NCBI RefSeq assembly: GCF_021018805.1
Contig: NC_086251.1
Coordinates: 44,276,767-44,340,766 of the forward strand
Length of the DNA stretch: 64,000 nucleotides
Origin: Prinia subflava
Lineage: Eukaryota > Chordata > Aves > Passeriformes > Cisticolidae
Reading direction: 5' to 3'
Position numbers and translations under genes: made by a program. This document shows, one piece after another, positions 50,481 to 60,879 of this stretch. How positions within the stretch are numbered: the first letter of the stretch is position 1; each line of letters opens with the position of its first letter. The notes beneath the pieces were generated by a model, which saw only the letters and a list, made by a program, of their open reading frames with translations, was not told the DNA's origin and ran no database searches.

Positions 50481-53400
50481 GGTTATCTTTATGTGTTAAT
50501 TCACACACGGAATATACAATGACAATATTTTCATTAATGGCAATTTTGATATTTAGTATTCACAGCAGGTGGTCACATAAGATAGTTCTAAATACTAAGA
50601 TATTGCTGAAACTCCCAAGTACCTTGAAAAGGTTTAGAGTAAAAAATCCTGAGCAAAATGGAAAAGAGTAGGAAAACAAAAGAATTTCCTGTTACATTTT
50701 GGAATTTTTCTCTACTGCATGTGATTTTGTAAGCTGAATACTGTGAAATGAAAAGTTAAAAGGTTTGGAGAGAATTTAGCAGCCCAAAACAGGATGAAAG
50801 TAAATTAATAATTCCTTTCAAATTACTGTTCGGGGACCTAACTGTACACTTTCACCTTCAGGAGTGTATGGCTCAACAAGGCCATTTACTAATGAACAAG
50901 ATTTATTATAATTATCTGATACTGGCATTCACCCCATGGTACAAAACCTGAATATTGAAATGGCTCTGGTCAGACTCTATTCTATCATCTTACAAACAAG
51001 TCTTTCAGAGGTCAGGGAGAGGAGTAGGTGTGAATACTTTTTGCAGAGATTACTGCCTCATATTTAATTCCTAAAATTGATAGTGGGTATCTTTTATTTT
51101 TTATCATTCATGCAAGACCAAATATAGGAGGAATCCTGGAACACAACCATGAAAAATTATGGTCAGAATAATGAAGACAAATCCATATATATTAAATTTC
51201 AAGCCTTGTGGTCCATCTCTCAAAAAAAATTTTTATTTGAACTGTGAAGTGGACCAAAGATGTGTCCCCTGAAATATCCCATCACTAGCACTGCTCATCT
51301 GCCTGGTTGACTGGCCTGTCTATCACTCCTGTTCATGAGTGTCTTAGTTTATAGGAATAGGAAAGAAGTTATTTTATTCTCTATTACCCAAGAGTATTTC
51401 AGCCATATGTGCAAGTAGGCAGGTGGGCTGAGATGTTCAATCCCAACCCATTTCTTCTATTTATATGGTTTATTAAACAGCTGAAAGGTTTGGAATCTCT
51501 CATCTCATTGTAAAATCTATTCCTCTGCATGAACAATTCACTATAAATTAAATACAGCCTTCAGACCCTGTAATATAATTCCTCTTCTTCCCTAAAATTA
51601 ACTCTTTCTATTTAAAAAGCAAGACTGGCATTATGCACAAGAAGCTGCCCATCAAAAGTCACAATGAATGAGTCCTTGAGTTGTGTTTTTCATAAATGAT
51701 CGACAATGTTGGCACTGTACCCTTAAAAATCACAAATATACAAAATTTACAAAGATGGAGACCCTTTCAGAAGAAGCTACATTAAATTCTTAAGATATAG
51801 CATATCTCACAACAGTTACGTGCTCTAAGGGGTAATAAGTTCAAGATCTGAGAAAGGCTTTTGAAGTGCTGGGATGATCTGACACCAGAAGTGTCTCATT
51901 ACTCTGTATTTGTAACAATTTCTCACTCATTGTCTATCTCTCAGGCTTTACTGGAAGACAGAATAACGCTGGTCCTCTCTATTTTGGTTTGCAGAAGTGA
52001 AGACAGAAGAGAGGGCAATGAAATTTCATCTCATTGGTTGTGGCAAGAACATGTGGCTAGGAAAGCATCTGACTCATGATGGATACAAAGAAGGCTATTC
52101 AGTGAACATAAAAGGGTTAAAAAGTACATAAAGCAAAGAACAGATACAATGTAAAGATAAGTAATACTATTTTATTACCATAATATTTTAAAATTAATAT
52201 TTTAAAATTGATATCTGATTAATATCAGACCCTCTGAGGGGCATGATGATCTATGCAGAGCAGCTTTCCCACTTAGACTTGATACAAGTTCCTCTGATGC
52301 TAGATAAACTCGTTTTAAGGTTAAGAACTACTAAAGGAAAGACTTTCCTATTTGTTGCTCCTCACCTCCCCAAGATGAACAGCGTCTCGAATGTACATAT
52401 CTCTGCTTCTCATTTCTTTTCCAGATTTCCCTACTGTAATTTCTTATTGTTGTAAAACCAGATAATTGTAGTTGCAGCTATTGGGAGATAAAACTAAAAA
52501 TTTAAGAAATTGTAACGTAAAATTTTGCTAAAAGAGAAAAGACTGACTAAGATAATTGCTCAGTATTCTTTTCTTTATTATGCTGATTAATTAAAATAAG
52601 GGCAATTTGCTAAGCAGCATTTGTGATGTGTATTATACTGTTTTGACCAATGTCCTGTTTTCTTGCAATTCAAGCTGGGGCAAAAATAACAGAGTAATTA
52701 CACAAAATGTCAAAAAATAATTTTAGGCTGGCTCTTCCGCTTTAAAATTTTAGCTGTTAAGATTCACAATGACATCACATAATAGGCTAATAAGGGTCTT
52801 AAGGACACAGACTCTTCTTTTCCAGGATGAAAACATATGTTTGAAACTACTTTTGCCATGCAGAAAGTACAATATACAGAAATTTTTCCTCTGCTGCTTT
52901 TGAAAATCATCTCCTGTCAAAAAGAGTCAAAAGCAGTCAGAAATATGAGAAACAAAATAAACTAGACTCATATCTAGTTCTGCTTAGTGTGATGTGATTT
53001 ACCTCAATTACAAATTTTAAATCTACTCAGAAATGTTAGTTAATAAGGATGGATAAATTCCAGGTGATAGGAGAAGATTTGTGTAATAAATGATCTGGGG
53101 ACATAATGGTGCTGTAAATAATGGGCTCTATTTATACATAATTGACTTGAGTCTCAAAGATCCTGGCTCCCTAATTCATCCAAGATTAATGAGAGACATT
53201 AATAACCACTCAGATTACAAAACTCTTGAAAGAGTGACAGGAACAAGATAAAAATATCTTTTCAAGTTGTTTTTTTTTAAAAAAAACCCATTATCCCCAG
53301 GTGCAAGTTAGTCAAACTGTCATTTATACAGCTGATTTGTTTTAAGAATTGTTTTCTGAATTTTTATGAATTGAAACATGCTGAATTAATTCTCCCATGT

Positions 53401-53919
53401 TAAAAAAATTAAAAAGAGAAAAAATTAGATAATAATAATGAGAATGGTCAATCAAATCTTTATTTTTCAACTCATTTTGTCAATAGAAGCTTCTATCTAC
53501 TGATTAATTTCTCTGCAGTTTTCATTTGTCTTTGGAAAACTTTTTTTGGGATATAAAATGTATTTTGTATTTTCCATTCAAAATTGCTAATAGTTTTTCT
53601 ACAATAAAAATTGTCTTAATTTTAGATTTGGATCAGTTTTATCTTTTCCTGGCCTGAAGCAGTGAGAAGAAATCATAAAGCAGTCTCCTTTGCATGGAAC
53701 AGGAAATAACTTGTCACCTGTTTCAGAAAGCTGAAGAATCCTGAAATGCTTCTGGGATAAGATAGATACAAATATTTACATTTGTGTTCACAATTGGGTT
53801 TAGCTTATTTAGACATACAGCTGAGATTTATGACTGATATAGCTTACAACAGGAGATGATTTTGGACAATAGATCCATTTTCAGTGAAGTAGAAATCAAA
53901 TAAGACAAGGCTTTTAAAA

Positions 53920-54007
53920 TTGGTGGTTGTGTTTTTTTGGTTTTTTTTGGGTTTTTTTTTGGTTTTTTTTTTTTTGTTTGTTTGTTTGTTTTTTTTGTTT
54001 TTTTTGT
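53920..54007 (+). repeat. 88-nt tract of only G and T
   Basis: Every base from 53920 to 54007 is G or T: T runs of up to 13 separated by G, GG or GGG, then a short (GTTT)n section. The Lys-rich minus-strand frame across it is an artefact. It is long for a simple tract in this window and very strand-asymmetric. Confidence 0.9.
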
Positions 54008-54846
54008 ATTTTCATCGTAGTGTTTCATACCTTGAAGGTTTGCTGATTAATATTTCCTTTCAGAACAGATTCCAAATATTTTTTTTCTGATTGTCTGATT
54101 CCTACTGTTTCTTGATTGACTTTCATGGAATATCTGTCAGAATTCCTTATAGATGCATAACTTCATTAAGATACCACTTTAAGTTTTATGCATTCACCCT
54201 TGTAGGTAAACTGATCTGGACACAGGGGTCATATCAACAAAAGGCACACAATGGCACACTGGAGCATGGTTTGGGTCAGTTGGTCAAACTTCAGTCTTGC
54301 TTTGCCTTTTCATTGACCTCCACTAATTATAGCCGATATACAATTGGATTAACAACTTTTGTTTACTTAAAGGCAAAGACAGAAACATTCCTTCAATGGG
54401 TGTCCATCCCATATAAATTTAGAAGATTTTGGTAATTAATTTGATTATTTTGTGTCAACGTTTTCAGTTTCATGGCGAAGATTTCTTTCTTCTTTTTTTT
54501 TAAGTGTGGCATTATAATGTGCATAGAACATGAGTGGTATTTTCATAATCCACTTACATACACTATTTAACAACACTGGTTGAACTAATTTTTTAAAAAG
54601 GCATATGCTTTAAGACACTTAATAGGAGGGAAAAATACTGGAAAGATAAACCTGGATATGGCTTTTCCTACTCTCTTTGTTGTAAACTAAGAGAAAACGT
54701 ATTAAGTTTTGGTATAATTTTGTAGCAGCCTACAGAAATCCTGGGAAGCAAGCACTATCTCACCACATCTGAGCTTTCACAGTGCAGGTTATTTCCCACT
54801 TTATATGAAATAAATGGCTGCTGGAAGGCCAAGCGCCCCACATGCA

Positions 54847-54883
54847 CCTGTGACTGAACAGACCCTTATGGTTCAGTCATAGG
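54847..54883 (+). repeat. Hairpin: 13-bp stem, 11-nt loop
   Basis: Positions 54851-54859 (tgactgaac) and 54871-54879 (gttcagtca) are exact reverse complements. Three more Watson-Crick pairs and one G-T pair extend the stem outwards to 54847 and 54883, leaving an 11-base loop. It could be chance, a terminal-repeat relic of a small DNA transposon, or a structured RNA element. Confidence 0.6.
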
Positions 54884-55569
54884 CTGGAAAACTGACACCG
54901 GGCAGCCAAAGTGAAATTTGGGACAGGCCACCTAAAAGTCTCCACGTTTGTCAGTTTTCTGAGCCATCGTATTGGAATTCCAAGTGTGGTTTTATGGATT
55001 TATTGCACTCTTTACCTATATGATAGAATGCAGTGCACACACAATTCACTCAAGAGCTAAAGATACCAGAAAATTGCTGAGGTTTTTCTTGCTTTGTTTC
55101 TGACTCAATTCTCTGTAAATTATAATATGATAGATACACAGTGTAAAACTTATAAAAGACACTGTTGGACACTCTATCCAAAGAGCAGGCAGACCATGTT
55201 TTCCTTGCTAAGTTTAATCCTATAATGTTTCATTGTAAGTGAAAACAATTGACTGTGCATAAGTGCATTAAGCAAATGCACTGTGATGAACCATTTATTA
55301 CATTTAACCAAGTCTGAGGGAGATCTGGAATTTTCTCACATCTAAATTAATGAATTACCACTTTTTGCAGACAAATGGAATAAAAATAAGAAAAAAGAAG
55401 GAAGTTGAACAATATGACCAACGATACTGACTTGGAAAACATCACATTTTTACACTGACATTCACAAATAGTTCAATAAAGGTCCACAGAAGATATCAGT
55501 TTCTTTACTGTTTCATCCTTATGAAATCTTTTGCTTTGCACTCTCAAGAAATTACTATACAGCTATTTT

Positions 55570-55593
55570 AAATTTTCAAATTTTCAAATTTTC
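55570..55593 (+). repeat. (AAATTTTC)3 tandem repeat
   Basis: Three exact copies of the octamer AAATTTTC. Confidence 0.9.
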
Positions 55594-55808
55594 ATTCTAG
55601 AAGTAGTATGAACAATGGAACTAATATTAAATTATGACTGTCCTGAGCACTTGGAGATGTATCTTCTACATCTTTACTGGACTTGAGAGTCTCTATTGTC
55701 TGTGTCCCCCCCAGCATTGCAAACCTAGTTGGCATTATATTTCAATTCCACTAAAATCCTATTTGAAAGCAAAATAAAAAAAAAGAGAAAAAATATTTAG
55801 TGGAGATT

Positions 55809-55826
55809 TTTTGTTTTGTTTTGTTT
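55809..55826 (+). repeat. (TTTTG)n short tract
   Basis: Three TTTTG units followed by TTTTA. Confidence 0.8.
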
Positions 55827-57823
55827 TATTTTCCTAAGCCTCTAACTGGAAGATCTAAGAAATAGACAAATCTTCAGCTGCAATTATACTTTGTCATTTT
55901 GTTTGGACAAAAGGGCCCTTCATTATAGGACATGACACTCCATTAGATCTCCATAACTATGTTTCTCTGTTTAGAGGTTCTAACAGTCTTCATGCAGAAA
56001 ATGTGTTTTTCATACTGTTTAGTACTCGAATCTGCTGTATGAATCTGAAATAGTGTGAGAATAGCACTTGGAGAAACAGGAGAAAGTGAATAAGGACCTG
56101 AATTCTAGTCTAACAGCTGTCAAAGCACCACCCCTAGGAGAGGCTTATCACAGCAGATGTGTATCTCTACTAATTTAAATTATTAGAGGAAAGAAGCACA
56201 ATGAGAAGCACAAAAGGACAAAAAAAGTTATATACATTGATATATGTATGCAATACAATGACACCATTTTATCAACATTAAACCAGATTCTATGAAAATA
56301 TTCATTGTTGGTATGCTTGTTTTGATTAAATATCATGTGAATGAAGCTCAAATCCTGAAGATAATTTTAAAAATCTAGAGCAAATGCATATAACATGGAA
56401 TATGGATGGGAGTGTGAATGAGAAATCATCTTACTGTAGGGTATTTTAAATTGTGGGTAAATGTTCTTGATAAAATAGTAACCAGAATATGCATATGACC
56501 TACAGGTCAGGAGAGGATGCTTTTCTGCTATTAATGTTATCAGAAAAATGCTTATTTCTGTATTATTTCTAAAAGCTGTTTTATATTTGAGAGAAAACTG
56601 CAATCTATTATTATACTGTCTATACAATTCCTCTCTTTTCATAATTTATTGTTTGTCTGTTATTCTAACATTTTCCCTCGTAGCTGTTATTTCTGCTGCA
56701 ATAATCTCTATCTGGGATAAAATTAAATAATACTTGATTTGGGCAGCACTGGAACTTAAATGTGAGCATTCTTGTAAAATAAAGACACATACATTTTATT
56801 TTCTTCAATTATTGAACATAAATATTCAGTTTTTATGTGTTTCAGGTACCTTAAAGATGAAGCAAAAAGATGCAAAACCAATATCTCACCTCTGTGACTG
56901 TTTTCTGTTTATGAGTTAATAGTGAAGTAGAAGGGAATAAGATACAGATTTTGAGCCAGATGTTTTCAGATCAGCTGGACAAAGAGAGATGACAGAGGCA
57001 AGTTCAAGCTCAGAAAACAGGGCAATACCCTTGTTTTTGTATGCCTTTCCTGAATATGGATAAATAATTCCTGATGAAAGAGACCTTTCAGAGTGTATAT
57101 CCCATAGCAACTCACTGAAAGGATGTGCAAGTCCATTTGCTGAGTGTTTTCAGCAAGGATTTTATTTCTTTATGACCATTTTTACATTGTTGCCAAATCA
57201 TCAGGAGATATTGACAGCCAGGTTCCATACACATAAACTGGATAGATTCAGCAAAACTCTATGTTTTTTATTTCCTTTGGGCAATAAAAGACCAGCAATA
57301 AAGGTTTATTCTACACAGATTTTTTTTTTCTTTACAAATAAGCTTGTATATTAGGTAAAATTTCTGATTCATTTTTAATCTTATACATTCAAAATGTTTA
57401 TGTAAAAGTGGGCTTACATAGGAGAAAAAATGGATAGTATGTGGAAATATCACTTCAATTTGTTACATAAGTAAACCTTTTTAAAATGGTCTTGTGTTTT
57501 CAGATTGAAGTATTTCAGATAGTTTTAAAAACTGAAAAAAACCCCATGTAGAGGGAAACTAAAAATATATATAATTTGATTTTAAAATATTTGATATTTT
57601 AAATTAAAAGGTTGTAAAAATGTATTACAAGTGTAAGACTGACAGAATAACACCTTCCTTGTGAAAAATTCTTTACAGAACACCTCATTTTATCTTTCAC
57701 CTTCTGTTATACCTTAAAAGTGTATACAGCAGTCGGGACTTTGATTTTAAGTCCAAACATCTTGAAACCAACTAGATGCCATCATACTAATAGCAAAACT
57801 CACTGGGAGAATAAACAACATTA

Positions 57824-58071
57824 TTTATTTATTCAAATTAAAATCTAACATTCCAAAGAGCTTGGGTTTGTTCTGGCCTTGCTCCACCTTTAACAGCCTC
57901 TGCATTGCCTGCAAATTAGAGACGTTAAATACTTTTGCTCGCCTGGGTATGCTCAGAGCACGGCCAGAGGTGCTCTGCTGATTCAGCTCAGGGAGGTAAT
58001 GAAGGTTCTCACATCTAGGCCAGTGCAAGTATTCTGTGAGCTCAGGTGAAGGAGTTGACTGTAGATTCCCA
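57824..58071 (-). other. Unrecognised minus-strand open frame, possible exon
   Basis: On the minus strand about 78 codons run open from just after an in-frame stop near 58072 to a TAA at about 57825. They include NLHYLPELNQQSTSGRALSI and PRRAKVFNVSNLQAMQRLLK and end in FGMLDFNLNK. The residue mix is less AT-driven than in other frames here, and AATAAA-type signals follow the stop directly. An AG sits at the upstream end ('ctacag'), but its pyrimidine tract is poor. There is no in-frame ATG near the start. I do not recognise the protein. It could be a terminal exon, an old retrocopy fragment or chance. Confidence 0.15.
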
Positions 58072-60072
58072 GACTATTTCTACACAAACCCAAAGGTTTT
58101 AATACACACCACAGGTAAAGAGATCAACCTTTTAAATTTCACTGAGAGTGTTTGTACTTGTTTTCTTTCTGCTAGAAGGTGAGTTTAAAATGATTGTAAC
58201 TATGAACAAAATTTGCTTATGATCCTTTTAGGCTTATGTGGAAAACTCTTTAGCTCTATTTTCTTTACACATTTAATGCACAGAGAACATATGGCTGTGA
58301 TGGATTCTAAAATTGTTGACAGGCAGAGTCATTTATCCACAAATTCAGATTGTTTATCTTCTTCATTTCATTGTACTTGTTTCACTGTACTTGGGGTTAT
58401 AAATCTGAAGAACTTTATCCTATAAGCACAGAAAACTCATTTCATAAATACAAGAAGAATTTGGGGGAGGTGAGTACAGTAGATGCAATGTTAGAGAATA
58501 ATTCAGAAATATTCTGACCAGACAGAAACAATGAGAATAAGAGATTGAGCTGCAAAATTAAGAAAGAAGAAAAGTGCAAAGAAAATAATAAATATAATAT
58601 ATACTTTAGAGACAAGGAGACAGGACTAAAGATCACTTTTTTTTTTTGTGGAGAAGATGGTAAAATCACATGTGCCACCTCAGTCATCTGACACATTACA
58701 GTACTTGCCTATCAAAAGTATGTCATTACAGTACTTGTCTATGTATTTGAGCAACGTGTTTCTAAGGAGCAGAAACGCTAAGAGATAACACAGTGTAAAT
58801 CTGCCTCTGTTGGGTCTTATTTAATTTTTCTGTGACATGGCTCTACAGAATACTTCATGAAGCCATGTAGTGCTCTTGGTCAGCTGGAGACATCAACTCA
58901 GTTCTGGAGTTCAGCTTGCCCATAGGCTGCCCAACTTTACCTTAAATGTGGCACGGTTTTACTGTGGTGGACTTTCCAGTCATGTATTCTGGCAAGGCAT
59001 TGAATCCTTTGAATTTCATTTTCACAGCATGTCATTTCCTTATCACTAGCACTACAGGTAGTACAGACCTGATTTATTTCTACCTGTTCCTTGGAGGTGA
59101 CTGAACCCATACCATGTAAGTGTTCACGTCATCAGCATTATACAATTATTGTGGACTTTAGGATGGGTTCATCTGAGGTGACTGTTTATTTCTTTATAAT
59201 CATGTTCCCAAACCATTTACAGATTCAGTGTATTACAAATACTTCAATAATCAGAGCTGGTGATATCATCCTCTACTAGTGTGACATGTACCCAAAGAGA
59301 GATTTGGTTTTATAGAAGGTTAAAACCTAGTCTCCTGCTTGTGACAGAACACAGAAATAGACTTGAATATCTGTTTACACATAACTTCCACTGCCTATCT
59401 GCAAAGAGAAGCTGAGAAAAAAAAAGAACTGTGCTTTTAACAACGATTCAAGTTTCTAGATGACAGCTTTAAAACAAAACATTTGGCTAATTGTCTTCAA
59501 GAATTTTAATTCATTCTTTGTATCCTGGCCTCTCCACTCTCACTCGTTATTTTGTGACTTTTAATGTCCTTCATGAATACAAAAGTGAAATATTTGGAGG
59601 AGGGGACAATAAAAGCCACACCATCATTCACATTAGAATATTTTTAGGAAAGCTGCTTGTTTATGAGCTTGTTTTATCCTCCTCTGTGCAGTTCAAATTG
59701 CTTTTAATTTTTGAATCTTGTGTATCATAATTAGTAATTGATTTCAGTTTTGTAATATCCTGGCTGATGTGATCATCATGCATACACTAAATAAATTTTA
59801 CACAGCAGTCTCTCATAGTAGATGGCACTTCCTCTAGCTAACACAACATTCCATGCCTTTTGTAGTCATCTATTGAAATGATTTGTAGATGTATTGAGTT
59901 CATTTCAGTAATCATTTGCCACAGAATTAAAAGAAATGCAGTTTAACAGGAATGTTCATCATCAAGGACTAAATATGCAGTGTCTGGATTGATACTAAAA
60001 TACAGAAGCCAGATGCTTTGCTATAAGAAAGCGTACATTTCATTATAGATGATGTAGTGGCATGCCTCATTT
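58072..60072. other. Unique non-coding stretch, no gene seen
   Basis: AT-rich unique sequence with a T9 tract near 58640. A 30-bp-period duplication is listed separately. No coding or repeat family was recognised. Confidence 0.55.
58694..58742 (+). repeat. 30-bp-period partial tandem duplication
   Basis: The 19 bases 'cattacagtacttgcctat' at 58694-58712 recur at 58724-58742 with one change, giving a period of 30. Confidence 0.85.
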
Positions 60073-60390
60073 ATGAGGTCTGATTATGCATCTCCACTTC
60101 TGTTAGAAGGTGACTATAGAATAAGCATTGAAGGAGGACTTGATTACACAAAAGTGCTAGGAGGAATATCAAAATGTCCTCTCTTTATCCAGTACTCAGA
60201 AATAGAGTTGAAGAGGATACTTAGGAAATGCCTTTCATCCTCAGAGACTGTCAGATTTTGTAGAAACAGAGAGCATTTCTGGTCCCCTGGTGAATGCAGA
60301 ACCCTTTTTCTGGCAACACTGTATACCAGAATGCTTCACACATGTGAACTACAGGAGGCTTTGAATATGATAGTAACCCCGGCCACCTGA
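60073..60390 (+). other. Unrecognised 105-codon ATG open frame
   Basis: ATG at 60073, stop TGA just after 60387. The translation (starting MRSDYASPLLLEGDYRISIE, later LKRILRKCLSSSETVRFC) has a balanced composition with charged, aromatic and Cys residues rather than AT-driven bias. It has no signal peptide, membrane segment or family motif that I recognise. A second ATG frame follows 230 bases downstream on the same strand. A frame of this length can arise by chance in 64 kb, and no promoter or splice signal supports it. Confidence 0.12.
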
Positions 60391-60621
60391 CCTAACTCTT
60401 CAAGCCCCCAGCTATTTCAGCCTTTCAGATGGAGATATTGAATCCTTTCCTATTCAGCCAGTAGCTAAAAGTTTAGTTCTTAGGTCTCATAAGAGCCAGT
60501 GTCATTCCAGCACTGGGGCCCAACAACGTAGAAGGACCTTAACCTGCCTGTGATTCAGATTTAGTGTATTTGCAATGACTGCTAAGAGTACACATTGTTT
60601 TCCCGGGTTTAATCAGCCTAT

Positions 60622-60879
60622 ATGTCAATATGGACAGGGCCTAGTTTTGTTTGTGAAATCCAAAGGGAAGCAAGTAAAAAGGACAGCATCGTGCAAAGAC
60701 TTTTAAACACTGTCTTTACTGATTGCTGTGAGAAAAAAAGATCATGTTCAATAACTGCAGAGAGATTAAATAGTGATCACCAAAGACACTCTGCATGCAT
60801 TGACCATTATGCTAAGCTTTTCAGGATACCTTTAATGGTTAAACATGTATTAAACCTTGTTAAGGCCCAGACATTCTGA
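60622..60879 (+). other. Unrecognised 85-codon ATG open frame
   Basis: ATG at 60622, stop TGA at about 60877. The translation starts MSIWTGPSFVCEIQREASKK and contains a Cys-Cys pair (FTDCCEKKRSC). No domain or family was recognised. It shares strand with the 60073 frame but not a continuous reading frame; there are stops between them. Confidence 0.1.

Larger units (their letters stand above)
50481..57823. other. Unique non-coding stretch with candidate regulatory patches
   Basis: Mostly AT-rich unique DNA. Three patches (52560-52810, 53080-53220 and 53640-53765) have a compact, motif-rich look; they are discussed as findings. A 114-codon plus-strand frame at 54091-54435 starts with TTG and resembles nothing known. 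Simple repeats and a hairpin are listed separately. Confidence 0.5.

Noticed and set aside
54091..54435. 114-codon plus-strand frame.
   Set aside because: It starts with TTG, is rich in Tyr, Phe and Ser, and matches no known family; there is no supporting context.
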